Positions 56,208 to 64,000 of a DNA stretch of 64,000 bases are shown here, one piece after another. The position numbers were made by a program, and so were the translations under genes. The notes beneath the pieces are model-generated. The model did not search any database, was not told the DNA's origin, and worked only from the letters and a program-made list of their open reading frames with translations. Numbering within the stretch: the first letter of the stretch is position 1; each line of letters opens with the position of its first letter. The stretch is from Paraglaciecola polaris LMG 21857 (GTDB lineage Bacteria; Pseudomonadota; Gammaproteobacteria; Enterobacterales; Alteromonadaceae): the NCBI RefSeq assembly GCF_000315055.1, contig NZ_BAER01000107.1, positions 1-64,000 of the forward strand, in the 5' to 3' direction.

Positions 56208-57036
56208 CCACCCCCCGCTTACCCGCATCACCTTCCACAAAAGCATAAAATGCAGCGCCCACATCGATGTATTGGCAGTTTGTCTGATGCTCATTTAACT
56301 TAAAACCTAACCAAGTCGCTAGTGCCCCACCTACCATTGAAACAACGATAGGAGGCTCACCGCCACTTTGCGCGACTTCTTCAATAAGCTCATCAAATAG
56401 CTCATGTCTTTTCAACCTTGCTTGACGTTCATCAGCAAGAAGAAAGGTAATATTTTTAATCGCTAAATGGTCAAATATTTCACGATTACGTTGATTGCAT
56501 AACACAATCACTTTTCTTGAATTTATGACTTCAAAGAATAGAAGGAGATCGTTATCGATTATTGCTTTCTTAAACTCGTAACCACTAAAGCCTTTACGAC
56601 TACTTTCTTCAATCAGGTTAGCAGGTACATATTCAGATATCAGTTTCAGACATTGGGAAGATGATTGTAAAGGAGTCCCTTCCACTCTATCTGAAAGTGG
56701 CCACGGTTGTAATGAGCTCACGAAGATTAATGAGTGTGAATGAGATTGATAGGTTTTGAATAAATTTAAGAGTTCACCCAAAAATCCTTCAGAAAAAAAG
56801 CCGATACCTTCTACATTTATTTTTCTCTCAATTTCAGTTATTTCATTAGAATCCAAAGAGTCAATAGCCGTTAACTCATAACCTAAGTTTTTTATTTGAA
56901 CTAGCCTTTCCCAAAAACCATGATTTAACTTTAAGAAGTAAAAAGGCTTTAACTTGGGTATTTCGTTTATCACCCAGTCATACCCTGGATTGGAACGCTC
57001 TAGTTTAGGCTCAAAATACATTGATGGATTCACCAT
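56179..57036 (-). CDS. probable GT-D-type glycosyltransferase-like protein
   Basis: A 285-residue protein I do not recognise securely. The C-terminal part (PPIVVSMVGGALATWLGFKL, then CQYIDVGAAFYAFVEG) resembles the end of GT-D-fold glycosyltransferases, where a Gly-rich strand and DIG motif close the Rossmann-like core; the middle has ADERQARLKRHELFDELIEE. Placement among glycan genes supports a transferase role, but the donor and acceptor are unknown. No signal peptide or membrane helix is seen. Confidence 0.5.
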   Translation of the reverse strand: MVNPSMYFEPKLERSNPGYDWVINEIPKLKPFYFLKLNHGFWERLVQIKNLGYELTAIDSLDSNEITEIERKINVEGIGFFSEGFLGELLNLFKTYQSHSHSLIFVSSLQPWPLSDRVEGTPLQSSSQCLKLISEYVPANLIEESSRKGFSGYEFKKAIIDNDLLLFFEVINSRKVIVLCNQRNREIFDHLAIKNITFLLADERQARLKRHELFDELIEEVAQSGGEPPIVVSMVGGALATWLGFKLNEHQTNCQYIDVGAAFYAFVEGDAGKRGVDESLRIAII

Positions 57037-57121
57037 TTTAATTTAATGAGTTAACAACTATGTTGAATGCGTGACGTTCATCAAAGTAGCTTCAACCGAC
57101 AAAGTTTGTTGAAAGCGTAAC

Positions 57122-58252
57122 CTAAAACAAAAACTCTTCAGCAAAAACAATCGGTTGACTGGTATAGCCAGACAAAAAATGAACAAGCATGTCTTTTCGC
57201 CCCGTTACCGCGACAACAATCACATCATGTTCGGTTTCTTGAATTAAGTGAGGAGCATGAAACCGTTTACCAAAGCGCGCTATTTGATGGTCTTCAGACG
57301 CGGCAAAGTCCACAGATAAAACAATGGCGTCCGATAACTGCCCTATCAAAATAGAAGCAAGTTCACTTGCTCCGTACAAGATAACCTTTTTCGTTTTATA
57401 TTTATCGGCAAAGCTTTTTAATTCATTAATAACGTGCTGACGATGCTTGCGCTTACCATAGGCGGCATTCAATGCGGAATAAAAGGTAGCAAGTGATTTG
57501 ATTCTATCTTCATCGAAGTTCGCATAAGGGAAATCTAACAGCATTTCTTGTTGCCATGCGAAACCCGAGGCGTTGGCTTCGTTACCCGTGGTTGTATGGT
57601 GTTCCAATTTTTTTTCAAATAGGCTTTTGGGGACACTCGAGTCAACATCTAGAAATGACATTAACGACTTTCGAATGCCAACTTCATCGCTTCTAACCTC
57701 TTCATAATTAATCAAAATACGTGAATAAGACTTAGGCAAAAATCGGACTACGGCTGACCAGTGCAAATAAATGAGTTGTGATGCATACTCATTATCAAAT
57801 TGATCTCTTGTCAGTAAAGAATTAGCGATAGAGTGTGCGTGACGTTTTACCAGTACCACTTTTATATCAGCATCAAGTTCTTTAAAAACCTCCAGCCAGA
57901 AAGGCAGCAAAATACACATTCTAGGGTCTTTAAGTGAAACCTTTGTATTTTTAGCGAGAAGCTTTTGAAGATAATTCACTGCTTTGTTTCGCAGACCTTC
58001 ATACAGTTTGCTTTGCTTGAGGTCAGCTAAATTCAGCCATGCTAAAGAACACCAATGATAACCTAAAGAATGAAGTAGTTTTTCGTTGATATCGACGATT
58101 AACTCATCTTCCCAATACCCATTCGGATTGTCCTTACTAGGATGCATGAGGTGCTCTCCACACGAAAACCCCATCGTCTCTACTAAGCTAGCCACTAAGC
58201 TGGTCCCTGACCTATGCATTCCTAACACCAAAACTAATCGATTTGCAGACAT
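57122..58252 (-). CDS. sulfotransferase with C-terminal Rossmann-like tail
   Basis: A 376-residue two-part protein. Residues 1-260 form a sulfotransferase-type domain with PAPS loop VLVLGMHRSGTSLVASLVE, NPNGYWEDELIVDINEKLL, SLKDPRMCILLPFW and IKVVLVKRHAHSIANSLL. From about residue 287 a separate alpha/beta segment starts with KKVILYGASELASILIGQL and ends VAVTGRKDMLVHFLSG...FAEEFLF. That tail resembles the C-terminal parts of the two genes upstream (GT2 and HAD proteins). It is the second sulfotransferase in this locus. Confidence 0.82.
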   Translation of the reverse strand: MSANRLVLVLGMHRSGTSLVASLVETMGFSCGEHLMHPSKDNPNGYWEDELIVDINEKLLHSLGYHWCSLAWLNLADLKQSKLYEGLRNKAVNYLQKLLAKNTKVSLKDPRMCILLPFWLEVFKELDADIKVVLVKRHAHSIANSLLTRDQFDNEYASQLIYLHWSAVVRFLPKSYSRILINYEEVRSDEVGIRKSLMSFLDVDSSVPKSLFEKKLEHHTTTGNEANASGFAWQQEMLLDFPYANFDEDRIKSLATFYSALNAAYGKRKHRQHVINELKSFADKYKTKKVILYGASELASILIGQLSDAIVLSVDFAASEDHQIARFGKRFHAPHLIQETEHDVIVVAVTGRKDMLVHFLSGYTSQPIVFAEEFLF

Positions 58253-58304
58253 ACAGAACCTTTGAAACGTGGATATTTTTATATAGTTGACAAGCAGTGG
58301 CCCG

Positions 58305-59438
58305 TTAAACCGTTATAACACGACCTTTGAATTCTTGCGCTTCAAGATTGATACACATCTCTGCTTTGAAATGAAATGAACAGACTACGACGACATCAAT
58401 ATCGGCAAGTAATGATGTGGAGAGGGTCTTGACAGGAATTCCCTTTTTATCAGCAACTGATTTCTTTTTATCAATAATCACAGAAAACTGTATGTGAGAA
58501 GAAAACGCTTCTAGGACATATTCACTGATATCGTTAAATCCATACAGCGCGACCTTGTCAGTCGTACTAACACTAGAATGTAAATCAGTAAACAATCTGC
58601 CTAAGTGTCTAAACTTATGACGATACTTAAACAACCAGCCGTACGATTTGGCAAGGTTTTCAGCGCTTTGTGGAATGTTAAGGTGCTTTATCTCCTTGAG
58701 AATTGTACTCTTTTCTTTTACTGCGACATAGTAACTTTCTTGACTATGCCATCGGGTTGTATGAACGTGCGCGCGAAAAAAGTTTAACGGCTTGCAAACA
58801 TAAGCAATAGCAGAGTTGGATAACAGCTGTATATAGCAATAGTAGTCAGCACAATATTTCATGCTATTCTGTGTTAATGCCACTAGTAGATTTTCCTTTT
58901 TAAACACAACTGCGCTTGCATTGGGTATGACATTTTGGAACACTAAATAATCTTTAATAAAGGTTCTACCATCTAATACAAAATCTTCGAGCCATCGATT
59001 TTGGTATTCAGAATGGGAATAGTCGTAACGACATTGTGTTTTACTAGAGTCATCAATAATCATAGAGTCACAGTAAGCCATCCCTATTTCCGGAAAGGCT
59101 TTAAATTGATGCAAGAGCACCTGTAAAAACTCAGGGGCTGACACATCATCACTTTCCGCAATCCATATATAGTCTCCCTTAGCAATACGAACGCCTTTTC
59201 GCCACTGTTCGTTAACACAACCACCGTTTTTGTCATTAAACAAAGTCTCTGAAACGCGCTTTTCTTGGTCAGCATAAGCTTGTAATACATGCTGGCTATT
59301 ATCAGTACTAGCATCATCGAGTAGAATAATCTCAAAATCACCGAAGCTTTGTTCAGAAATCGATTTAAGCCGCTCAGGTAAAAAACGGGCATGGTTATAA
59401 CAAGGAACAATGATGGATAATGTCGGTGATTTTGACAT
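58305..59438 (-). CDS. GT2 glycosyltransferase with C-terminal Rossmann-like tail
   Basis: About 377 residues from the ATG at 59438, chosen because GGGGA lies seven bases upstream; a start at 59459 is also open. The GT-A domain shows LSIIVPCYNHARFLPERLKSI, EIILLDDASTDNSQ, WIAESDD (DxD-type metal site) and MAYCDSMIIDD. After a helical segment a tail from about residue 293 (DKVALYGFNDISEYVLEAF ... DIDVVVVCSFHFKAEM) resembles the tails of the neighbouring sulfotransferase and HAD proteins. Likely adds a sugar to the glycan. Confidence 0.86.
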   Translation of the reverse strand: MSKSPTLSIIVPCYNHARFLPERLKSISEQSFGDFEIILLDDASTDNSQHVLQAYADQEKRVSETLFNDKNGGCVNEQWRKGVRIAKGDYIWIAESDDVSAPEFLQVLLHQFKAFPEIGMAYCDSMIIDDSSKTQCRYDYSHSEYQNRWLEDFVLDGRTFIKDYLVFQNVIPNASAVVFKKENLLVALTQNSMKYCADYYCYIQLLSNSAIAYVCKPLNFFRAHVHTTRWHSQESYYVAVKEKSTILKEIKHLNIPQSAENLAKSYGWLFKYRHKFRHLGRLFTDLHSSVSTTDKVALYGFNDISEYVLEAFSSHIQFSVIIDKKKSVADKKGIPVKTLSTSLLADIDVVVVCSFHFKAEMCINLEAQEFKGRVITV

Positions 59439-59449
59439 AAAACGATCCC

Positions 59450-59683
59450 CTATGACCATATCAGTTCACTCAATACACTTTTGTTCCAAAACGAAACAGA
59501 AAATTGATTATGCACTTCAATTGGCTGCAACGTAGATAAGGTGATATTAATCAGACTCATATAAATTAAACGCGCATCGTGACCCAATGCCTCAAATACG
59601 ATCGCCTGACGAATTATCTTGGCAAAAATACCCTCTGTATTTTTGGAGCGTTCGTTCATACGATAACAAATCAGAGTATTCAC
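59450..59683 (-). pseudogene. truncated glycosyltransferase N-terminus
   Basis: A 77-codon frame with a GTG start and GGGG nine bases upstream. The first 45 residues (ICYRMNERSKNTEGIFAKI, ALGHDARLIYM) resemble the first Rossmann strand-helix of GT4 glycosyltransferases. It then ends after a short unrelated-looking tail, with the GT2 gene beginning at its stop. Best explained as the remnant of a glycosyltransferase truncated by deletion, though a small functional protein cannot be excluded. Confidence 0.5.
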
Positions 59684-59695
59684 GACTGCATTCCC

Positions 59696-61759
59696 CTACA
59701 AAAAGTCTTCAAGAAAAATAACCTTACAGCTCAACCCATTTACCAAGGGAGATATCTGAGCTTTTCTACCTATCACTGACACTAATAGAATTCCCTCTAT
59801 AGCGTCCAGTGACTTAAGTGAATGAATGGGCACATGCTGTATAGTTTTACCGTGCAATTTACTATTAATATCAACGACCCAACTCACCTTGCCAGCCAGA
59901 TGAGGCATAACAAAACTAAATCCACTTCCGGCACCATAAATGACCACTTGTTTCGCTTCTTGTATTTGCTCCACCAGATCCAAAAAAGTATTCACCAAAG
60001 ACTGTTTTTGTAATGCAAGAGGGGTACTTTGTTGTGGATCTTCGCTATTACAACTGAGCATGTCATTGAAACTAACAGCTGATGTGCCATCAATCCCTAA
60101 TTCCGTATTTACATTTCCCATTGCCCTGGAAAAATCATTAGGAATATCCTGGAAAAAATTCTGTAAATTTATGAACGCCAGATCCCTGTTAATCTCTCTG
60201 GACTTGTGTGAATCTAAACACTGCCATATACCTTGCTGCACGGTTTGTTTAGCAAAATCTATTAGCAGGTTCTTATTTGCAAAGACCGGCTTTAGTCGCT
60301 CATTAATATATAAAATAGCACCTTTGTCTTCACTACCTGCCCATTCAATAAGATCTCGATACTCACTCAACGTGGTTAAAATATCGCCCTCAGTACGCTC
60401 ATCAACCATGGCGGTAAGACCCGGTTGGGTTGCACTCACACTGCACAGCAAAAATCCTTGCAGAGGGGTATCAATATGCTTACTTAAAACAGTATAGATT
60501 GTTCCGCGCCAACCAATGTCAACAAGCGCCAGTGGACTTGATTGTGTTGCAAAGAGCCCTTGCAGATATTGAATACTGCTAGATTTTCTGCGATGTAGGG
60601 AGAGACTGAATTGTTCGCATAATAGCTTGTCGTTCAAAATAGCTTGCATAAGATCGGACTCCAACAAGCTATCTTTGCTACACTCCATATTTTGACAAAA
60701 TGTCGTTAAAGCTGCACTAAAGCTAGTGTCATAGAGACCAAAGGCCTTTTCTAACCCTTCCAGCCCTTCCGCCCGGTAACTTCGGTCAACAAACTCTAGG
60801 GTCTGCTTATTAAGTTCCTGATACTCCAATTGATTAACAATAACGCGATTAATATAAGCATATTGAATATTAGTTTTAGGGAAAAGGTGACGATACAAGT
60901 TGAACAAGAAGTAACTATCACGCGCTAAAAAAGCTACATGTTGCTTTTCCTGCAACTGGGTTTTCAACCAACAACAAAACGCGATCAATACCGGGCCCAA
61001 TGTAAGGGCGCCAAAATCAAACAACGCTTGCTGCAACCTTTTCTGTTCCTTGCCTGATGTCAAATTACTACTTTCACGGCGGTAGAGAAATGAGTTAATT
61101 TGAAGTTTTTTGGGTTGAAAAAAATCACCATTTGGATTATCACCAATATGTATTAGCTGGTCTTTCCCGAGCTGCTCTGTTTGCAGAACATGTTTAAACA
61201 TTTTACCACTTGCCTTGTTCAATCCTAACTCACAGGACAGATAACAATGGCTAATATACTGCTCGATTTCTAAAGTGTTTAAAAATACTTGAAATTGCTT
61301 TGGTGTGTAATAAGTATCACTTAGTATCAGCAGCCTTTGCTGACGTTCGACACAGCTAGACAGAAATAACTTTACATGGGGATTGAGACACAAGTTGGCA
61401 GCTTCTAGTTTCGCGAGAGCCTCGCTAAACTGCCTGCCTAAGGACTTGAATTCGACACAACCCGCTAATTGCAGTACCGCTTGATACCACTGTATGGTAG
61501 TTAATTCCCTATCTTTGTTATCAATCCCATTGGCCCTGCTAACCTCGGCGTAAGCTTGTTCACGCAGTAAAAGAAACTGCTGCAACCCGAGGTGTAAGTC
61601 ATGTTCTGTAAAAAATGTATGAAAAAGATTCTCAACAATGGCAAGCTCTGGTTCTTTGCGTTCCACAAGGGTATCAAAGAAATCTAGGCAAATAGTGCCC
61701 ACATCGTTCAAAGGTACTGGTTGTCCATTTATTAGCTGTTCAAATGAACTAAATTCCAT
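59696..61759 (-). CDS. HAD-like protein of glycan locus with Rossmann-like tail
   Basis: A 687-residue protein. The N-terminal HAD domain (about 20-235) has motif I CLDFFDTLVER with candidate nucleophile D26, motif II LLILSDTYYTP, Lys in GLNKASGKMF and motif IV HIGDNPNGDFFQP; the general acid/base Asp two residues after the nucleophile is replaced by Phe (F28). Residues about 240-590 form a helical region seen in long HAD proteins of polysaccharide loci (COG5610-like); function not established. From about residue 602 a tail KQVVIYGAGSGFSFVMPHL ... VIGRKAQISPLVNG ... FLEDFL matches the neighbouring sulfotransferase tail. First gene after a 236-base gap. Confidence 0.76.
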   Translation of the reverse strand: MEFSSFEQLINGQPVPLNDVGTICLDFFDTLVERKEPELAIVENLFHTFFTEHDLHLGLQQFLLLREQAYAEVSRANGIDNKDRELTTIQWYQAVLQLAGCVEFKSLGRQFSEALAKLEAANLCLNPHVKLFLSSCVERQQRLLILSDTYYTPKQFQVFLNTLEIEQYISHCYLSCELGLNKASGKMFKHVLQTEQLGKDQLIHIGDNPNGDFFQPKKLQINSFLYRRESSNLTSGKEQKRLQQALFDFGALTLGPVLIAFCCWLKTQLQEKQHVAFLARDSYFLFNLYRHLFPKTNIQYAYINRVIVNQLEYQELNKQTLEFVDRSYRAEGLEGLEKAFGLYDTSFSAALTTFCQNMECSKDSLLESDLMQAILNDKLLCEQFSLSLHRRKSSSIQYLQGLFATQSSPLALVDIGWRGTIYTVLSKHIDTPLQGFLLCSVSATQPGLTAMVDERTEGDILTTLSEYRDLIEWAGSEDKGAILYINERLKPVFANKNLLIDFAKQTVQQGIWQCLDSHKSREINRDLAFINLQNFFQDIPNDFSRAMGNVNTELGIDGTSAVSFNDMLSCNSEDPQQSTPLALQKQSLVNTFLDLVEQIQEAKQVVIYGAGSGFSFVMPHLAGKVSWVVDINSKLHGKTIQHVPIHSLKSLDAIEGILLVSVIGRKAQISPLVNGLSCKVIFLEDFL

Positions 61760-61892
61760 ACTATTTTCTCTTTAGTGAAATAGGTAAAGCTGATTCCCCC
61801 CGAGTAAACCACGCATAGTAGGTTTATAATATGCTTTGCAAAAAATTAAATTATGGTTTACTGGACGGAGGCCTAATTACAATAACGCTATT

Positions 61893-61915
61893 AAAATACA
61901 ATCGGAGTGTATTTT
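61893..61915. terminator. AT-rich hairpin in gap after SDR gene
   Basis: Arms AAAATACA (61893-61900) and TGTATTTT (61908-61915) flank ATCGGAG. T-rich on the side following each arm, so it could weakly end transcription from the SDR gene, or be a binding site; the stem is AT-rich. The rest of the 61760-61995 gap shows no gene. Confidence 0.35.
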
Positions 61916-61995
61916 TATCGACGGATAACTATTAAGCTTTAACATATATCTAAAAGCTAAATATTCTTGTTGCTCGTTAGGTACAAACCCAATAC

Positions 61996-62721
61996 TTAAG
62001 CAGTACTACCCGCATCAACCGTCATTACAGTGCCCGTGATAGCAGAGCCTTTGTCACTTAATAAAAAGCTGACCATGGCAGCGGCATCCTCAACACTGGC
62101 TAATTTACCTAATGGGCTTCTGCGCTTAATCGATGCTAACTTTTCACCTTGCAACTCGCCTGTCATATCCGTTTGCATATAACCGGGCGCCACACAGTTT
62201 ACGGTAATGCCTGCCTTACCGACTTCTCTGGCTAGAGATTTACTGAACCCTTCTAAAGCGGCTTTACTTGCAGCATAAACACTTAAACCATTGAATCCTG
62301 TTCTAGCGATTATCGACGAGATATTAATTACCCGCCCTCTTCGGTTAAGCAACATTGAGCGTAGCAAGTACTTACTTATCAACATAGGAGATTGTACGTT
62401 TAAACGCATTAAATTATCGATCTCACTGTTTGGCATAGTGGCCAATACACCGTCATGCCCCACCGCGGCATTGTTAACTAAACCATAGGGGCGGCCAAAA
62501 GTTTTCACTAATGATTTACACAGTGCCGGAATATGCTCCAAATCAGCTAGATCCGCTTCAACGAAATGACACTGCTCAGGATTTACCGTAACCAGGTTTC
62601 GCAATTCATGACTGTACGTTCGTGCAAGTGCCACCACGGACATGCCTGAGGCCAGAATATCTTGGCAAATAGCCAAGCCTAATCCTCTGCTTGCCCCTGT
62701 AACAACAACATATTCAGACAT
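61996..62721 (-). CDS. SDR-family reductase, FabG-like
   Basis: A 241-residue short-chain dehydrogenase with VVVTGASRGLGLAI (NAD(P) loop), NNAAVGHDG, the catalytic Ser in INISSIIARTG, and YAASKAALEGFSKSLAREV (Tyr-x-x-x-Lys). It resembles 3-oxoacyl-ACP reductases. The ATG at 62721 is preferred over an in-frame GTG at 62727 because AGGAG lies five bases upstream. It overlaps the preceding AMP-ligase gene by eight bases, so the two act together, perhaps reducing a 3-keto acyl group destined for an amino sugar. Confidence 0.88.
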   Translation of the reverse strand: MSEYVVVTGASRGLGLAICQDILASGMSVVALARTYSHELRNLVTVNPEQCHFVEADLADLEHIPALCKSLVKTFGRPYGLVNNAAVGHDGVLATMPNSEIDNLMRLNVQSPMLISKYLLRSMLLNRRGRVINISSIIARTGFNGLSVYAASKAALEGFSKSLAREVGKAGITVNCVAPGYMQTDMTGELQGEKLASIKRRSPLGKLASVEDAAAMVSFLLSDKGSAITGTVMTVDAGSTA

Positions 62722-64000
62722 TATCACTCCTGCTTAGTTTGCCTGTTGGGCTCACTACCAAACTGTCAATTTGACGTAATTTTACAGGAATTTCAAAACG
62801 TTGCAGTGCCAATTTGCACCGCTCGCGCACGCTGCGACTAATATTCGACCAGTCCAGATGTGAATTGATCACAATATCAGCAACCACAAGGTTACCCAGC
62901 ACACTATTAGACTGACCATACACCTTGACCTGAACAACGCCCGATACAGACAAAATAACAGACTCAACTTTTTCAGGGTGCACTTTATTGCCCCCTACGT
63001 TGATGACCCCGCTCGCACGTCCAAGAAAGAACACCCTCCCCCCCTCTATTCGGACCTGATCCTGGGTATCCAAATAGCCTTTTTCATCAATCCGTGCTTC
63101 AAGTTGTGCATCCAGTTTATGGCTTGGTTTTATGCGTAAATGTTCGCTTTCATCAATTACTAGTTGCGCACTACCCACACCTTGTTCGAGCCAACTGACT
63201 GGGAAGCCTGCGAGCTTGTCTGCTACTACAAAGCCGACTCCGGCTTCTGTGGACGCATAGATATGGCGAATACTAGCGTTCGGATAAAGTTCAGAGAGCT
63301 TATCGAGCAAAGGTTGATCAACCGTTTCACCACCAAGCGTAATTCGTTGCAACGGTAAACTTAGCAGCTGATTTGTCATCAACATTTGGCGCCACATGCT
63401 TGGGGTGGCAGACAGAGCGCTCACCCTGGCCGTAGCATAGTGCTTCACGTTTAAAATTAAGTCCTCAGAGCTGCCATCAACCAACGTTGCACCACTGGTC
63501 AGTGCTTGCAACAAAACCTGCAAACCGGCATACCGGTAGACTTGATATAGATTTGCCCAACAAAGTGCTGACAACGCCGGCGAAGCCTTGGTACTGAGTG
63601 TTAACGAAGCGAGTGAGTGACTAAACCATTTGGGCTGACCTGAGGTACCCGATGAGGCTAACCACCATCGTGTGGCTATTGTGTGAGTATGAGTTTGACC
63701 TGCAAGATTGCTCGAAGCTTGGACGAGTTTTGTTGCACGTTTACTTTGCTTAATATGTTGTTCAGATACCGAGCTGATGGTTATCGAAAGCTGCTGATAG
63801 CCAGGTTCAATACTTTCAGCTAACTCCTCTGAGCATAAATAAAGATCAGAGCAGAAGCCATCAAACGCGAGCAACCCCACACTAAAAGAAGCACTGTTAG
63901 TGTATATCAATGCTAAAGGTTTATTTTTGAGGTGGCGATATTCTTCTCGCCACAGCTTAGCTGATTCAAGTAGCCACTCTAAAGAAAATGACTGACTTGC
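62714..64000 (-). CDS. AMP-dependent acyl ligase, 5' end outside window
   Basis: The reading frame is open from the window edge, with residues ASQSFSLEWLLESAKLWR before the first candidate start (a TTG at 63910), so the gene is partial here. ANL-superfamily motifs: SSGTSGQPKWFSHS (phosphate loop), IYASTEAGVGF, YLDTQDQVRIEGGRVFFLGR and the C-terminal catalytic lysine in SPTGKLSRS. It activates a carboxylic acid as acyl-AMP for transfer to CoA, an acyl carrier protein or another thiol. Coupling to the SDR gene suggests a made-to-order acyl decoration. Confidence 0.86.
   Translation of the reverse strand, partial: ASQSFSLEWLLESAKLWREEYRHLKNKPLALIYTNSASFSVGLLAFDGFCSDLYLCSEELAESIEPGYQQLSITISSVSEQHIKQSKRATKLVQASSNLAGQTHTHTIATRWWLASSGTSGQPKWFSHSLASLTLSTKASPALSALCWANLYQVYRYAGLQVLLQALTSGATLVDGSSEDLILNVKHYATARVSALSATPSMWRQMLMTNQLLSLPLQRITLGGETVDQPLLDKLSELYPNASIRHIYASTEAGVGFVVADKLAGFPVSWLEQGVGSAQLVIDESEHLRIKPSHKLDAQLEARIDEKGYLDTQDQVRIEGGRVFFLGRASGVINVGGNKVHPEKVESVILSVSGVVQVKVYGQSNSVLGNLVVADIVINSHLDWSNISRSVRERCKLALQRFEIPVKLRQIDSLVVSPTGKLSRSDNV

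Noticed and set aside
59940-60497. 185-codon plus-strand open frame opposite the HAD gene
   Set aside because: Fully inside the HAD gene on the other strand, Cys/Ser-rich shadow composition, no start signal.
1-64000. CRISPR arrays, tRNA or rRNA genes, complete insertion sequences
   Set aside because: None recognised on reading both strands; no regularly spaced repeats and no transposase-like protein.

Overview
This window is chromosomal DNA of a polarly flagellated marine gammaproteobacterium, most probably an Alteromonadaceae member (Alteromonas/Paraglaciecola-like). The evidence is the single large flrABC/fli/flh/che locus with an FlrA-FlrB-FlrC sigma54 cascade, the FlhF-FlhG polar-placement pair, the ParC-ParP chemotaxis-array placement pair, and the moderate-to-low GC look of the coding DNA. 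The genus is inferred from general gene order and protein character, not from a database search.

Region 1 (about 1-14,450) is a metal-resistance block. A short plus-strand set encodes a Cys-rich secreted protein, the multicopper oxidase CopA and the outer-membrane protein CopB. A separate plus-strand gene encodes a metallo-beta-lactamase/double-rhodanese protein. An eight-gene minus-strand operon then runs from about 13,997 down to 5,339: BlaI-type repressor, M56 membrane protease, CzcC-, CzcB- and CzcA-like efflux proteins, a HupE/UreJ-like membrane protein, a membrane-anchored periplasmic protein and a small periplasmic protein. A DUF3147 membrane protein is divergent to it. A nearly identical inverted repeat occurs both in the divergent promoter region and just inside czcC.

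Region 2 (about 14,800-46,260) is the motility and chemotaxis locus, entirely on the minus strand. In transcription order: flagellin; flrA; flrBC; fliEFGHIJ; fliK; fliLMNOPQR-flhB; flhA-flhF-flhG-fliA; cheY-cheZ-cheA-cheB-parC-parP-cheW-DUF2802. Sequences with GG-N10-GC spacing typical of sigma54 promoters lie upstream of flrB, fliE, fliK, flhA and, less well conserved, fliL and flagellin. flaG, fliD and fliS are missing from the usual interval between flagellin and flrA, and the flagellin itself has an atypical N-terminus.

Region 3 (about 46,300-64,000) is a surface- or flagellin-glycan locus. It opens with a divergently transcribed, unusually long Maf-type (motility-associated factor) glycosyltransferase that has its own sigma54-like promoter. 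A minus-strand series follows. In transcription order it encodes an AMP-dependent ligase (cut by the window edge), an SDR reductase, a HAD-domain protein, a truncated glycosyltransferase, a GT2 glycosyltransferase, a sulfotransferase, a probable GT-D-type protein, a DegT-like protein without its PLP lysine, a methyltransferase, a second sulfotransferase, two DegT/DnrJ/EryC1 aminotransferases and a WbqC-family protein. The content suggests an amino-sugar glycan that may be acylated, methylated and sulfated. Three neighbouring proteins of different enzyme classes (HAD, GT2, sulfotransferase) share a similar C-terminal Rossmann-like tail. This is the most unusual part of the window.
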